A stretch of DNA of 52,721 nucleotides from an uncultured Lachnospiraceae bacterium (lineage in GTDB: Bacteria; Bacillota_A; Clostridia; Lachnospirales; Lachnospiraceae). The notes under the pieces were generated by a model. That model was not told the DNA's origin and searched no databases. It saw nothing but the letters and a program-made list of their open reading frames with translations. A program made the position numbers and the translations under genes. The stretch spans positions 1 through 52,721 of the forward strand of contig CADCIU010000018.1 of assembly GCA_902801585.1 (NCBI GenBank), written 5' to 3'. This document shows, piece by piece, positions 36,020-45,710 of the stretch (position 1 is the first letter of the stretch; each line of letters opens with the position of its first letter).

Positions 36020-38359
36020 ATGGAAGGACATTCCGCACGGATGGAAGAGTACAAGGGATATGTAGAACATATCATTTACAGGAACGAGGAAAACACATAT
36101 ACCGTATTCGAAGTCAGCTGCGAGGACGGGCTCTTGACCTGCACCGGTTATCCCCTTTCCATCAGTGAGGGGGAGAGCTGCATCGTGACGGGCAAAACAG
36201 TGCAGCATGCCGTTTACGGCGAGCAGCTCAAGGTGGAGACCTATCGCGTGGTCCCGCCGGAAGGGGAGGAAGCGATCCTGCGCTACCTCTCGTCCGGTGC
36301 CGTCAAGGGCATCGGACAGGCGCTGGCTGCCAGGATCATCAAGAGATTCGGCGGCGAGACGCTCCGGATCATGGACGAGGAGCCGGAAAGACTGGCGGAG
36401 ATCAAGGGCATCAGCGAGAGGAAAGCGCGTGAGATCGCGGCTCAAACGGCTCAGAAACGCGACCTGCGGGACGCCATGCTCTTTTTGCAGCAGTTCGGCG
36501 TCACGAACCGCGTAGCGCTCAAGATCTGGAAGACCTACAACGCGCAGATGTACACGGTCCTTCGGGACAATCCCTACCAGCTGGCCGAGGACATCCACGG
36601 CATAGGATTCGCCACGGCGGACGAGATCGCGGCCAAAGCCGGGATCAGCGCGCAGTCGGAGTTCCGCATACGGAGCGGACTGCTCTATACACTTTCCACG
36701 ACTTTGGCGGAAGGCAGCACCTATCTTCCCAAGGAGATCCTGATCCGGAGAGCTTCCGAGCTTCTGCAGGTGCCTGAAGAGCTGATCGGCATTCAGCTGG
36801 ACAACCTGGCAGTGGAGAGGAGGGTCAAAATACGCAGAAAGGGCGAGGAGATCCAGGTCTACTCCGTCACGGCCTGGCGGGAGGAGCAGCAGATCGCGAG
36901 AATGCTGGCGGAACTGGATGCCGAACCTGTCCGTCAGGGAGCCCGGCAGCCCGAGGAAGTGCTGGAAACACTGGAAAGAGAAGAAAATATAGAACTGGAC
37001 CCTCTGCAGAGAGAGGCGGTCCTCATGGCGGCGCAGCATGCGATCCTGATCGTATCGGGTGGACCCGGCACCGGCAAGACGACGACGATCAACACGATCA
37101 TCCGCTATCTCAGGAGCGAGAATTTCAGCGTCCTTCTGGCAGCGCCCACAGGAAGGGCCGCCAAAAGAATGACAGAGGCGACAGGTTTTGAGGCGATGAC
37201 GATCCATCGCCTTTTGGGCGTGCGCACTGTGACCGAAGGCGGCGAGAACGCCTTTGCCACCGGAGCGGAGCTGGGGGACAGGAACGGAAATGCGGCGTAT
37301 TCCTATTTTGACAAAGACAGGGACAATCCGTTGAAAGCGGACGCCGTCATCATCGACGAGATGTCCATGGTGGACATGCACCTGTTCTGCTCCTTTCTCA
37401 AAGCTGTCATGCCCGGTACGAGACTGATCCTGGTGGGGGACGTCAACCAGCTGCCCAGCGTGGGCCCCGGCAGAGTGCTGCGGGACCTGATCGAATCGGG
37501 TGTCTTCAGAACAGTCATGCTCCGCAAGATCTTCCGCCAGGCGCTGGAGAGCGATATCGTCACCAATGCCCACAGGATCCTGCAGGGAGAGATGCCGTCC
37601 ATCAACAACAAGAGCAGGGATTTCTTCTTCCTCGAGAGGGATAACGCGCCGGTCATATACAAGCACACCGTGGAACTGATGCGCGATAAGCTCCCGGGGT
37701 ATGTGCACTGTGACACGTCGGAGATCCAGGTCCTGACGCCCATGCGCAAGGGACCGTTAGGTGTGGTCCGCCTCAATGAAGTGCTGCAGAGCGTGCTCAA
37801 TCCGCCCGCAAAGAACAAGAGAGAGGTCCGGAGGCAGGAAGTGACCTTTCGCGAGGGCGATAAAGTCATGCAGACCCGCAATAATTACCAGATCGAGTGG
37901 GAGATTCGGGGCAATTACGGGCTGAAGGTCGAGAGCGGGACGGGCGTGTTCAACGGAGACGCGGGCAGGATCCAAAGGATCGACCCGGACGCGGAGATCG
38001 TCGAGGTGTGCTTCGACGAGGAGAAGATCGTGTCCTATCCATTCTCGGAACTGGATGACCTTGAGCCGGCCTACGCGGTGACGGTGCACAAGTCGCAGGG
38101 GTCCGAGTATCCTGTGATCATCCTTCCGCTGCTCAGCGGACCGGCGGGCCTCTTCACCCGGAATCTGCTCTACACGGCGGTCACCCGCGCCAGGGAATGC
38201 GTGGTGATCCTTGGGAGCAGGCAGACCGTGGCGGCGATGGCGGCCAACGTGAGAGAGAACAGGAGATATACGGGACTTAAGGAGAGAATACATGAGATAT
38301 TTGCAGTCGCCGACGCCGGTGACAGACTTGTTTTTTCCCAGGCGATGCCCGATCTGTGA
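36020..38359 (+). CDS. recD2: ATP-dependent DNA helicase RecD2
   Basis: A 779-residue SF1B helicase of the RecD-like family found without RecBC. The N-terminal OB/HhH region (VKGIGQALAARIIKRFG, EIKGISERKAREIA) is typical of RecD2. Walker A is GGPGTGKTTTIN, Walker B IIDEMSMVD, and motif VI-like YTAVTRARE is near the end. It acts in DNA repair and replication-fork maintenance. ATG 36020 has AGGA 7 bases upstream; ATG 36041 (MEEYKGYVEH) is an alternative. Its end overlaps the next gene by 68 bases. Confidence 0.94.
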   Translation: MEGHSARMEEYKGYVEHIIYRNEENTYTVFEVSCEDGLLTCTGYPLSISEGESCIVTGKTVQHAVYGEQLKVETYRVVPPEGEEAILRYLSSGAVKGIGQALAARIIKRFGGETLRIMDEEPERLAEIKGISERKAREIAAQTAQKRDLRDAMLFLQQFGVTNRVALKIWKTYNAQMYTVLRDNPYQLAEDIHGIGFATADEIAAKAGISAQSEFRIRSGLLYTLSTTLAEGSTYLPKEILIRRASELLQVPEELIGIQLDNLAVERRVKIRRKGEEIQVYSVTAWREEQQIARMLAELDAEPVRQGARQPEEVLETLEREENIELDPLQREAVLMAAQHAILIVSGGPGTGKTTTINTIIRYLRSENFSVLLAAPTGRAAKRMTEATGFEAMTIHRLLGVRTVTEGGENAFATGAELGDRNGNAAYSYFDKDRDNPLKADAVIIDEMSMVDMHLFCSFLKAVMPGTRLILVGDVNQLPSVGPGRVLRDLIESGVFRTVMLRKIFRQALESDIVTNAHRILQGEMPSINNKSRDFFFLERDNAPVIYKHTVELMRDKLPGYVHCDTSEIQVLTPMRKGPLGVVRLNEVLQSVLNPPAKNKREVRRQEVTFREGDKVMQTRNNYQIEWEIRGNYGLKVESGTGVFNGDAGRIQRIDPDAEIVEVCFDEEKIVSYPFSELDDLEPAYAVTVHKSQGSEYPVIILPLLSGPAGLFTRNLLYTAVTRARECVVILGSRQTVAAMAANVRENRRYTGLKERIHEIFAVADAGDRLVFSQAMPDL

Positions 38360-39023
38360 CAGACCGGTGAAGCCTTACGGACAATTGATCTGCACAGAAT
38401 GTGCGGACGTACCGCAGCCGGTCGGGGATTTCACCTGCCGCAAATGCGGCAAACCGGTGGCGCCCGAGGAGGAATACTGCGAGGACTGCCGCAGGAAGCC
38501 GCACATGTTCTATGCGGGAGCGGCCGCCTTCAGGTACAGAAGCGTTTCCGGTTCTCTCTACCGCTTCAAATATGAGAAGCGGAGAGAATATGCAGACTAT
38601 TACTGCGATATTTTGGCACAGACGCTGGAACGCTTTCTGGAAGAAACAGGGGAAGAGCACAGGCCCGAAATGTTGATCCCCGTGCCCTGTTCCAAGGCAA
38701 GGATGAGAAAAAGAGGCTATAATCAGGCCGCTCTCCTGGCAGAAGGCACAGCGCGCAGAGCGGGAATCGAGGTCCGGGAAGACCTTCTCGTCCGGTCCAA
38801 AGACACTGCAGCGATGCGCAGAATGAGCGCGGCAGAGCGCCAAAATAATTTGAAAAAAGCTTTCCATGTATATGGAAATGGTGTAAGATTAAAGTCGATT
38901 ATGCTCATTGATGATATTTTTACGACCGGTGCGACCATTGACGCGTGCGCCGGGCCTTTGCTGGAAGCGGGGGCGAAAGAGGTCAGTTTTCTGACGCTCG
39001 CCATCGGAGAAAACGATTTATGA
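38292..39023 (+). CDS. ComF family protein (zinc finger plus phosphoribosyltransferase fold)
   Basis: A 243-residue protein with an N-terminal Cys cluster (CPICDRPV, ICTECADV, CRKCGKPV, CEDC) and a C-terminal PRTase-like domain with MLIDDIFTTGATID (the PRPP-binding loop). In Bacillus ComFC assists DNA uptake in transformation; in non-competent bacteria similar proteins are widespread with unclear roles. ATG 38292 has GGAGAG upstream. It overlaps recD2 by 68 bases and its TGA overlaps the next ATG (ATGA), so it is translationally coupled on both sides. Confidence 0.88.
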   Translation: MRYLQSPTPVTDLFFPRRCPICDRPVKPYGQLICTECADVPQPVGDFTCRKCGKPVAPEEEYCEDCRRKPHMFYAGAAAFRYRSVSGSLYRFKYEKRREYADYYCDILAQTLERFLEETGEEHRPEMLIPVPCSKARMRKRGYNQAALLAEGTARRAGIEVREDLLVRSKDTAAMRRMSAAERQNNLKKAFHVYGNGVRLKSIMLIDDIFTTGATIDACAGPLLEAGAKEVSFLTLAIGENDL

Positions 39024-39433
39024 TCAATAAAGACAGAGTCCGCACGATGACAAGACTTGCGATTTACGAGGAAGGGCAGGGTGTTGCGGACGACAAGCTC
39101 AACGGCTATTTTAAGAATGATTATATTGTAGGTCATATGGTGGGGTCCTTCGTAAGCGGTACGATTGCCTGCCTTTTAATTGTGTTCGTATATTGCTGTT
39201 ATCATTACGACACGCTGCTGACCAGGATCTTCGAGAATCAGATCGAAAGCATGCTAGCCACAGCTCTCAAACTGTACGCGGCATTCATGGTCTTTTTCCT
39301 CGCTGCCGCTTTCTTCGTCTACAGGTGGAGATACAACGCAATGAGGAACCGGCTGGACAGATACGGCAGAAGGCTGGAACATTTGAAAGAAAGCTACGAA
39401 AAGGAAGACAGACATGTTGACAAGCGTTTTTGA
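39020..39433 (+). CDS. Uncharacterised two-helix membrane protein
   Basis: A 137-residue protein I do not recognise. Two membrane helices at about 40-61 (VGSFVSGTIACLLIVFVYCC) and 84-102, flanked by charged segments; the C-terminal part (about 103-137) is strongly basic and acidic with a likely coiled coil (RNRLDRYGRRLEHLKESYEKE). It starts within the comF stop (ATGA) and overlaps the following membrane gene by 20 bases, so it is coupled to both. Its place directly ahead of a second membrane gene and cdaA suggests a role with them. Confidence 0.75.
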   Translation: MINKDRVRTMTRLAIYEEGQGVADDKLNGYFKNDYIVGHMVGSFVSGTIACLLIVFVYCCYHYDTLLTRIFENQIESMLATALKLYAAFMVFFLAAAFFVYRWRYNAMRNRLDRYGRRLEHLKESYEKEDRHVDKRF

Positions 39434-40388
39434 AGTCAGAAAGAAAATTATCGAGACATACGGCCGCATGGAGTATGTCCTTGTACCGTTGTTCAAGTTT
39501 GCGGTCGCTTTTCTTCTCATTATGGCGATCGACACGCACATCGGATTCAATATCGCACTTACCAATAAGCTCCTGGGCGTGATCATCGCACTGATCTGCT
39601 CGATCGTGCCGGTGAACTTTATCGCCGCGATCATGATGCTGCTGGTGCTGGCGCACCTGTATACGCTGTCGATGGAGACACTCATTGTGGGCGGCGTGAT
39701 CTTTTTGCTGATGTATCTGCTGTACTATCACTTCTCGCCCAAGGACAGCATTATGACGCTGCTCCTGCCGCTGGCTTTTATGGGGCATATGGAGTATGCG
39801 ATCCCTGTCGTTGCGGGACTGCTCTTTACACCCGGCAGCGCTGTCGGGATCGGATTCGGCGTGATCGTCGTCAAGTTCCTGGAATACGTGGAGCAGAATG
39901 AGGCGATCCTGCGCAACAGCGAGATCGGACCTGCTACGGTCGACAACTTCAGAAATATTGTCGACGCACTGCTGCAGAACCGGTCGATGTGGATCCTTGC
40001 AGTCGTCATGGCGGCTACGGTGATCGTGGTCTATTTCATCAGACGCCTTGAGACGGCGCATTCGTGGACGCTCGCGATCATCATCGGCAGTGTGCTGGAG
40101 CTGGGCGCCCTGCTGTACGGCGATATGAAGTTCGATACGAATACGGAACTGGGCAAGATGTTCCTGGGCGTGGTACTGTCTCTCATCGTAGAGTTTCTGG
40201 TGGAGTTCTTCTGCTTTATGGTGGATTACACCCGCATTGAGAACGTACAGTTCGAAGACGACGATTACTATTATTATGTAAAAGCTGTTCCCAAGGTCAC
40301 GGTATCTGACTCGCTCAGGATCGTAAAGACGATCAATTCATCGGATATCACCGGCTCGGGGTTCCGGGATTACCCGGGCAGCAGATGA
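39414..40388 (+). CDS. Uncharacterised polytopic membrane protein upstream of cdaA
   Basis: A 324-residue protein with about eight hydrophobic segments (near 22-40, 52-83, 89-106, 113-139, 142-156, 191-209, 217-235, 248-270). The cytoplasmic-looking tail carries a distinctive acidic-tyrosine motif EDDDYYYYVKAVPK at 281-294. No domain of known function is visible. It overlaps the preceding two-helix gene by 20 bases and precedes cdaA by 76 bases. My recollection is that similar genes precede cdaA in other Lachnospiraceae; that needs checking. Confidence 0.75.
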   Translation: MLTSVFEVRKKIIETYGRMEYVLVPLFKFAVAFLLIMAIDTHIGFNIALTNKLLGVIIALICSIVPVNFIAAIMMLLVLAHLYTLSMETLIVGGVIFLLMYLLYYHFSPKDSIMTLLLPLAFMGHMEYAIPVVAGLLFTPGSAVGIGFGVIVVKFLEYVEQNEAILRNSEIGPATVDNFRNIVDALLQNRSMWILAVVMAATVIVVYFIRRLETAHSWTLAIIIGSVLELGALLYGDMKFDTNTELGKMFLGVVLSLIVEFLVEFFCFMVDYTRIENVQFEDDDYYYYVKAVPKVTVSDSLRIVKTINSSDITGSGFRDYPGSR

Positions 40389-40464
40389 GCTTCGAAGAAA
40401 GAAGGACGATGACAGCATAAAGCCTGGTCCGTGGCATTACTGAAAAGACGGAAGATTATAGAAG

Positions 40465-41361
40465 ATGCAGCGTTTTATTACGATTCTTCAAAAATATTTG
40501 AAGCCAATAAATATGCCGAATTTGCGCTGGACGGATATTGTCGAAATTCTGATTCTCGCATATCTGCTCTATCATATTCTGCTGTGGATCAAGAATACCC
40601 GTGCATGGTCCCTGCTCAAGGGACTTCTCGTCGTCGGCGTCTTTGTGGCGCTGGCGGCTTTGTTCAACATGAGTACGATCCTGTGGATCGTGCAGCACGT
40701 CACGGGTCTGGCAGTCACTGCCGTCGTGATCCTTTTACAGCCGGAGCTGCGCAGTGCAATGGAAGAACTGGGGCAGACCAACATCCTCAGTTCTTTATTT
40801 AATTTGGACACAACGAGGACGCCGGAGGGAAGATTCTCCGATAATACGATCACCGAGATCGTAAAGGCCTGCACGCATATGTCCAAGGTCAGGACGGGCG
40901 CGCTGATCGTCATAGAGCAGACGACTCCCCTGCAGGAATATGTGAGAACAGGAATTGATATAGACGCGCTGGTGACGAGCCAGATGCTGATCAATATATT
41001 TGAGAAGAACACGCCGCTGCATGACGGCGCTGTTGTGATCCGCAAGAACAGGATCGTAGCGGCGACATGTTATCTGCCTCTTTCCGAGAACCGGATGGAC
41101 AAGAATCTGGGCACAAGGCACAGGGCGGGCGTCGGCATCTCCGAGGTGACGGACTCCCTGACGATCATTATCTCGGAAGAGACAGGAGACATCAGCCTGG
41201 CCTACCGGGGTTCTCTGACGCAGAATGTCAATGCGGACCACCTGAGAGAGAGACTTGTGACGCTGCAGAACAAGGAGATACAGGAGGAGAAACATGCAAG
41301 AATCCTCTCTAGAAAAGGGAAAGAAAAAGTTAACAAATCTGATCCCGAGGATGTTCAATAA
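40465..41361 (+). CDS. cdaA: Diadenylate cyclase CdaA
   Basis: A 298-residue membrane enzyme making c-di-AMP from two ATP. Three membrane helices lie in the first 100 residues; the DAC domain has DGA at 187-189 and RHR at 218-220 (GTRHRAGVG), the catalytic motifs. The C-terminus is Lys/Arg-rich and extends past the domain. It overlaps cdaR by 68 bases, the usual cdaA-cdaR pairing in Firmicutes. c-di-AMP controls K+ and osmolyte transport, including Trk systems like that at 17-20 kb. A glmM gene, often the third member, is not present after cdaR. Confidence 0.97.
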   Translation: MQRFITILQKYLKPINMPNLRWTDIVEILILAYLLYHILLWIKNTRAWSLLKGLLVVGVFVALAALFNMSTILWIVQHVTGLAVTAVVILLQPELRSAMEELGQTNILSSLFNLDTTRTPEGRFSDNTITEIVKACTHMSKVRTGALIVIEQTTPLQEYVRTGIDIDALVTSQMLINIFEKNTPLHDGAVVIRKNRIVAATCYLPLSENRMDKNLGTRHRAGVGISEVTDSLTIIISEETGDISLAYRGSLTQNVNADHLRERLVTLQNKEIQEEKHARILSRKGKEKVNKSDPEDVQ

Positions 41362-42322
41362 CTGGGGACTCAAGATCGTCTCGCTCCTGCTTGCAGCCTG
41401 CCTCTGGGTATTTGTGACGAACTACCAGGATCCGGAGACGGTCCTCACAGTCTACAACGTTCCCGTGAAACTGCTTCACACGGACCTCCTCAAGTCCGAG
41501 GGAAAGGTGGTCATCGTCCTGGATGACAGCGACACGATCCCTGTGGTCACAGTGAATGCGCCGCGTTCCGTCGTGGACTCCCTGGAATCGGACAATATAG
41601 TGGCGACGGCAGATGTCGATGACATCTATGCCGACAACTCGGTGCCCATTGTGCTGACGACCAACAAATACAGCGATTCGGTCACGAATATCAGCGGATC
41701 TATCGACCGCGTCCTGCTCAGTATCGAGAATGAAGAGAAAGCGACGTTCTCCATCGGTGCGACCATATCCGGCAGAGTGGCGGAAGGATACCAGATCGGT
41801 CAGACCAGCATGGACCAGAACCAGGTGCGTGTCACGGGCCCGGAATCCGAAGTGCAGAACGTGGCCAGTGCGGGCGTGATCGTAGATGTCTCCGGTGCGG
41901 AAAACACGATCAGCACCAATGCTGATATTCATCTGTATGACGCCGACGGCAGGGATATTGAGATCGACAAGAACCTGACGCTGAACATCGACAAGATCAT
42001 GGTCAGGGTGGAAGTGCTCGCCACCAAGGAAGTCCCTGTCAAGATCGCGGTATCGGGGACGCCTGCGGAGGGTTACAGGCTGACCGGGGAGACGACCGTG
42101 GAGCCCGGAAGAGTCCGGATCGCCGGCAGGAAATCCGCCTTGGAGTCAGTGGAATCTATAAGCATTCCTTCCGGTGAGCTCAATGTCGCCGGCAGGACCA
42201 AGAGCCTGGTCAAAGATATAAAGATCTCTGAATATCTTCCCGACAATGTGTCTCTTGCGGATGGTGTCGAAGATTCCGTGAAGGTGACCGTGGAGATCGA
42301 GGAGACGGGGACCGAGCAATAA
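41294..42322 (+). CDS. cdaR: CdaA regulatory protein CdaR (YbbR domains)
   Basis: A 342-residue protein with one N-terminal membrane helix (about 22-42, WGLKIVSLLLAACLWVFV) and an extracytoplasmic part with about four YbbR repeats (VPVKLL, FSIGATISG, VPVKIAVSG, IPSGELNVAG). It modulates CdaA activity from outside the membrane. ATG 41294 has AGGAGG upstream and lies inside the end of cdaA. Confidence 0.93.
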   Translation: MQESSLEKGKKKLTNLIPRMFNNWGLKIVSLLLAACLWVFVTNYQDPETVLTVYNVPVKLLHTDLLKSEGKVVIVLDDSDTIPVVTVNAPRSVVDSLESDNIVATADVDDIYADNSVPIVLTTNKYSDSVTNISGSIDRVLLSIENEEKATFSIGATISGRVAEGYQIGQTSMDQNQVRVTGPESEVQNVASAGVIVDVSGAENTISTNADIHLYDADGRDIEIDKNLTLNIDKIMVRVEVLATKEVPVKIAVSGTPAEGYRLTGETTVEPGRVRIAGRKSALESVESISIPSGELNVAGRTKSLVKDIKISEYLPDNVSLADGVEDSVKVTVEIEETGTEQ

Positions 42323-42356
42323 GTGAAAACCGAGGAGCTTCCGCTCTTGGTATATA

Positions 42357-42373
42357 TTCCCGCTTTGCGGGAA
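42357..42373 (+). other. Small hairpin between cdaR and leuA
   Basis: TTCCCGC (42357-42363) pairs with GCGGGAA (42367-42373) over TTT, with no U tract after it. The 76-base gap is too short for a T-box or leader peptide attenuator of the usual size. Confidence 0.5.
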
Positions 42374-42398
42374 AGGGAAATGAGAAAGGGGATACACT

Positions 42399-44102
42399 AT
42401 GCGTGGCTATGAGAGATACAGGAGAACACCTGTCGTAGATTATCCGGAGAGAGAGTGGCCCGGCAAGCAGATCATGAAAGCGCCCGAATGGGTCAGCGTG
42501 GATCTCAGAGACGGAAACCAGGCGCTGATCGACCCTATGGTAGTCAGTGAAAAGATGGACATGTTCCGTCTTCTGGTCAAACTGGGATTCAAACAGATTG
42601 AGATCGGTTTCCCGGCAGCCAGCAAGATCGAATACGATTTCCTCAGAGAACTGATCGATAAGAACATGATCCCTGACGACGTCATCGTACAGGTGCTGTC
42701 TCAGTGCAGAGAGGACCAGATCGAGAAGACTTTCGAATCGATCCGGGGGTGCAAACAGGCTGTGGTCCATATCTATAATTCCACATCGACCCTGCAGAGA
42801 GATGTGGTCTTCGGCAAGAACAGGGACGAGATCATTGACATCGCCGTCCACGGGACCCGCTGGGTCAAGGAGAGAGCAGAGAAGTTCCCGGGCAAGATCA
42901 TTTTCGAGTATTCCCCCGAGAGTTTCACAGGCACAGAGCTCGATTTTGCTCTGGAGATCTGCACAGCTGTCCAGGATGTCTGGCAGCCGACACCGGAAAA
43001 CCCCATGATCTTCAATCTTCCCTCGACCGTCGAGATGACGACGCCCAATGTCTATGCGGACCAGATCGAGTGGATGAGCCGCCACTTCAAGGACAGAGAC
43101 AGCATCATTCTCAGCGTGCATCCCCATAATGACAGAGGATGCGGCGTCGCGGCCACTGAGCTGGCTCTTCTGGCCGGCGCAGAGCGCGTGGAAGGAACGC
43201 TTCTGGGCAATGGCGAGAGAACCGGAAACGTCGATATTTTGACCGTTGCCTACAACATGTTCTCCCAGGGCATTGATCCCGAGCTCAATCTCGAGGATAT
43301 CAATGAGATCGTCGATGTATGCGAGCGCTGCACCAAGATGGGCGTGGACGAGCGCCATCCTTACGCCGGAAAGCTTGTATTTACCGCATTCTCCGGATCC
43401 CACCAGGATGCGATCAATAAAGGCATCGCGGCGATGAAGAACAGGAATTCCAAGATCTGGGAGGTGCCCTATCTCCCTATCGATCCCTCCGACATCGGAA
43501 GGGTTTACGAGCCTGTGGTCAGGATCAATTCCCAGTCCGGAAAAGGCGGCGTAGCCTTTGTCATGAACACGTACTACGGCTTCAAGCTTCCCAAGGGAAT
43601 GCACAGGGAATTCGCCGATGTCGTTCAGGCTATGTCCGAGAAGCAGGGAGAAGTCCCGCCGGAGCAGATCATGGACGCTTTCCGCAAGGAATATCTGTAC
43701 AAGAACGAGCCGCTGCACTTCAGAAAACTTCAGGTCACCGACATGAGCAGCGACAACAAGACCGACTTCGACACCAAGGTCAGGGTCGTGTTCACGGATC
43801 ACGGAGAGATGGAGCAGTTCGAGGCCGTCGGAAACGGTCCTCTGGATGCCGTCCAGAGGGGCTTCCAGCTCAAATACGGATTCAACATCCGCATACTGGA
43901 TTACGAAGAGCACGCGCTCAAATCCGGTTCTGATTCCCAGGCCGCTGCATATATCCATCTGATGGACGGCGACAGCGGCAAGATCACCTATGGTGTGGGC
44001 GTCAGCTCCAACATCACGAGAGCTTCGGTGCGCGCTGTTTTCTCAGCGGTGAACAGACTTCAGCTGGGTGAGAGACGGCAGGGCGTGTCGGACAGCTTTT
44101 GA
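42399..44102 (+). CDS. leuA: 2-isopropylmalate synthase (LeuA2-type)
   Basis: A 567-residue enzyme for the first step of leucine synthesis (acetyl-CoA plus 2-oxoisovalerate). The TIM-barrel DRE motif appears in VSVDLRDGNQAL and the metal site in SVHPHNDRGCGV; GLLGNGERTGN-like LLGNGERTGN follows; the C-terminal LeuA regulatory domain ends GVGVSSNITRASVRAV. The longer length and sequence match the LeuA2 subfamily found in Clostridia and Actinobacteria. No other leucine genes lie alongside. Confidence 0.94.
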   Translation: MRGYERYRRTPVVDYPEREWPGKQIMKAPEWVSVDLRDGNQALIDPMVVSEKMDMFRLLVKLGFKQIEIGFPAASKIEYDFLRELIDKNMIPDDVIVQVLSQCREDQIEKTFESIRGCKQAVVHIYNSTSTLQRDVVFGKNRDEIIDIAVHGTRWVKERAEKFPGKIIFEYSPESFTGTELDFALEICTAVQDVWQPTPENPMIFNLPSTVEMTTPNVYADQIEWMSRHFKDRDSIILSVHPHNDRGCGVAATELALLAGAERVEGTLLGNGERTGNVDILTVAYNMFSQGIDPELNLEDINEIVDVCERCTKMGVDERHPYAGKLVFTAFSGSHQDAINKGIAAMKNRNSKIWEVPYLPIDPSDIGRVYEPVVRINSQSGKGGVAFVMNTYYGFKLPKGMHREFADVVQAMSEKQGEVPPEQIMDAFRKEYLYKNEPLHFRKLQVTDMSSDNKTDFDTKVRVVFTDHGEMEQFEAVGNGPLDAVQRGFQLKYGFNIRILDYEEHALKSGSDSQAAAYIHLMDGDSGKITYGVGVSSNITRASVRAVFSAVNRLQLGERRQGVSDSF

Positions 44103-44120
44103 CAAACCGGCAGGATAGGC

Positions 44121-44144
44121 AGCCCGGACTGACCGGTCCGGGCT
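44121..44144 (+). terminator. Hairpin between leuA and proS
   Basis: AGCCCGGAC (44121-44129) pairs with GTCCGGGCT (44136-44144) over a 6-base loop, then CATAATAA. The U tract is absent, so termination would be partial at most. Confidence 0.5.
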
Positions 44145-44188
44145 CATAATAAACGGGATCATAATATAGTAGAGAGGAGCCGTTGCAA

Positions 44189-45622
44189 ATGGCAGATCAG
44201 AAGAAACTGGTAGCAGAGATCACATCCATGGATGAGGATTTCACACAATGGTATACAGATGTAGTCATTAAGGCGGGACTTATCGCCTATTCCAACGTCA
44301 AGGGATTCATGGTTTACAAACCCGCCGGCTATGCGCTGTGGGAAGCGATCCAGAAGCACTTGGACGCGAGATTTAAGGCAGTGGGCGTCGAGAACGTCTA
44401 TCTTCCCCTGGTCATTCCGGAGCACCTTCTGAACAAGGAGAGTGACCTGGTACAGGGCTTTGCCCCCGAAGTCGCCTGGGTCACCCACGGCGGACAGGAG
44501 GAGCTGCAGGAGAGGATCTGCGTGCGCCCTACATCCGAGACGCTGTTCAGCGATTTTTACAAAGATGAGATTCAGTCTTACAGGGATCTTCCCATGAATT
44601 ACAATCAGTGGTGCAGCGTTGTGCGCTGGGAAAAAGAGACAAGGCCTTTCCTTCGCTCGAGAGAGTTTATGTGGCAGGAAGGCCATACGGTCCACGCTAC
44701 CGCCGAGGAGGCGCAGGAGAGGACCGAGCTGATGCTGAACGTCTATGCGGATTTCTGCGCGGAGGATCTCGCCATCCCTACGATCAAGGGACAGAAGACG
44801 GAGAAGGAGAAATTCGCAGGCGCGGTCGCGACTTACACGATCGAAGCGCTGATGCACGACGGAAGAGCTCTTCAGTCCGGCACCAGCCACAACTTCGGCA
44901 GCGATTTCGCCAAAGCTTACGGCATTCAGTTCACCGACAGAGACAACAAGCTCAAATACGCGTATCAGACGTCCTGGGGCATGTCCACCAGGATCATCGG
45001 CGCCCTGATCATGGTGCACGGAGACAATTCCGGTCTCGTTCTGCCTCCCAAGATCGCGCCCACACAGGTCATGGTCATCCCGATCCAGCAGAGGAAAGCG
45101 GGCGTTCTTGAGAAGGCAAGAGAAATCCGTGATATGCTCGGCGATTTCCGCGTCAAAGTCGATGAGACCGACAAGAGCCCCGGATTCAAGTTCGCAGAGC
45201 AGGAGATGAGGGGCATACCGCTTCGCGTGGAGATCGGCCCCAGAGATATAGCGGAAGGCAAGTGCGTCGTCGTGCGCCGCGATACCCGCGAGAAGATCAC
45301 CTGTGATATCGCAGAGCTGCCCGAGAAGATCGCTCAGATCCTGCCTCAGATGCAGAAGGATATGCTTGAGAGAGCGCAGAAACACCTGGAGGAGCACACT
45401 TATGAGGCGCCCGACAAGGAGACTTTCGAGAAACTCTTTGACGAGAAGAGCGGATTCGTAAAGGCAATGTGGTGCGGCAGCAGAGAGTGCGAGGAAAAGA
45501 TCAAAGAGGACTATGCCGTCACAAGCCGCTGCATCCCCTTCAACCAGAAGAAACTCAGCGACGTGTGTGTCTGCTGCGGCAAGCCCGCAGCTAAGATGGT
45601 CTATTGGGGCAGAGCATATTGA
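44189..45622 (+). CDS. proS: Prolyl-tRNA synthetase, archaeal/eukaryal type
   Basis: A 477-residue class II aminoacyl-tRNA synthetase. It lacks the editing insertion of long bacterial ProS and has RPTSETLFSDFY (motif 2 vicinity), RWEKETRPFLRSREFMWQEGH and the C-terminal extension with Cys residues MWCGSREC and VCVCCGKPA near the terminal Tyr, marking the type 3 form. ATG 44189 with GAGGAG upstream is preferred to an in-frame TTG at 44183. The 44103-44188 gap has only a hairpin, no T-box. Confidence 0.96.
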   Translation: MADQKKLVAEITSMDEDFTQWYTDVVIKAGLIAYSNVKGFMVYKPAGYALWEAIQKHLDARFKAVGVENVYLPLVIPEHLLNKESDLVQGFAPEVAWVTHGGQEELQERICVRPTSETLFSDFYKDEIQSYRDLPMNYNQWCSVVRWEKETRPFLRSREFMWQEGHTVHATAEEAQERTELMLNVYADFCAEDLAIPTIKGQKTEKEKFAGAVATYTIEALMHDGRALQSGTSHNFGSDFAKAYGIQFTDRDNKLKYAYQTSWGMSTRIIGALIMVHGDNSGLVLPPKIAPTQVMVIPIQQRKAGVLEKAREIRDMLGDFRVKVDETDKSPGFKFAEQEMRGIPLRVEIGPRDIAEGKCVVVRRDTREKITCDIAELPEKIAQILPQMQKDMLERAQKHLEEHTYEAPDKETFEKLFDEKSGFVKAMWCGSRECEEKIKEDYAVTSRCIPFNQKKLSDVCVCCGKPAAKMVYWGRAY

Positions 45623-45710
45623 TCCGGTATAACGATCGGTTATTTTGATCTATTATATGGATCTATTATGCCGGTCTGCCGCAGGAAGCCCGTCCTATGA
45701 GGGAAAACGT

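Noticed and set aside
42323..42398. T-box or leucine attenuator before leuA
   Set aside because: The gap is only 76 bases, with no T-box sequence, no leader peptide rich in Leu codons and no terminator.
44103..44188. T-box before proS
   Set aside because: The gap is too short and lacks the conserved T-box sequence and specifier loop; only a simple hairpin is present.
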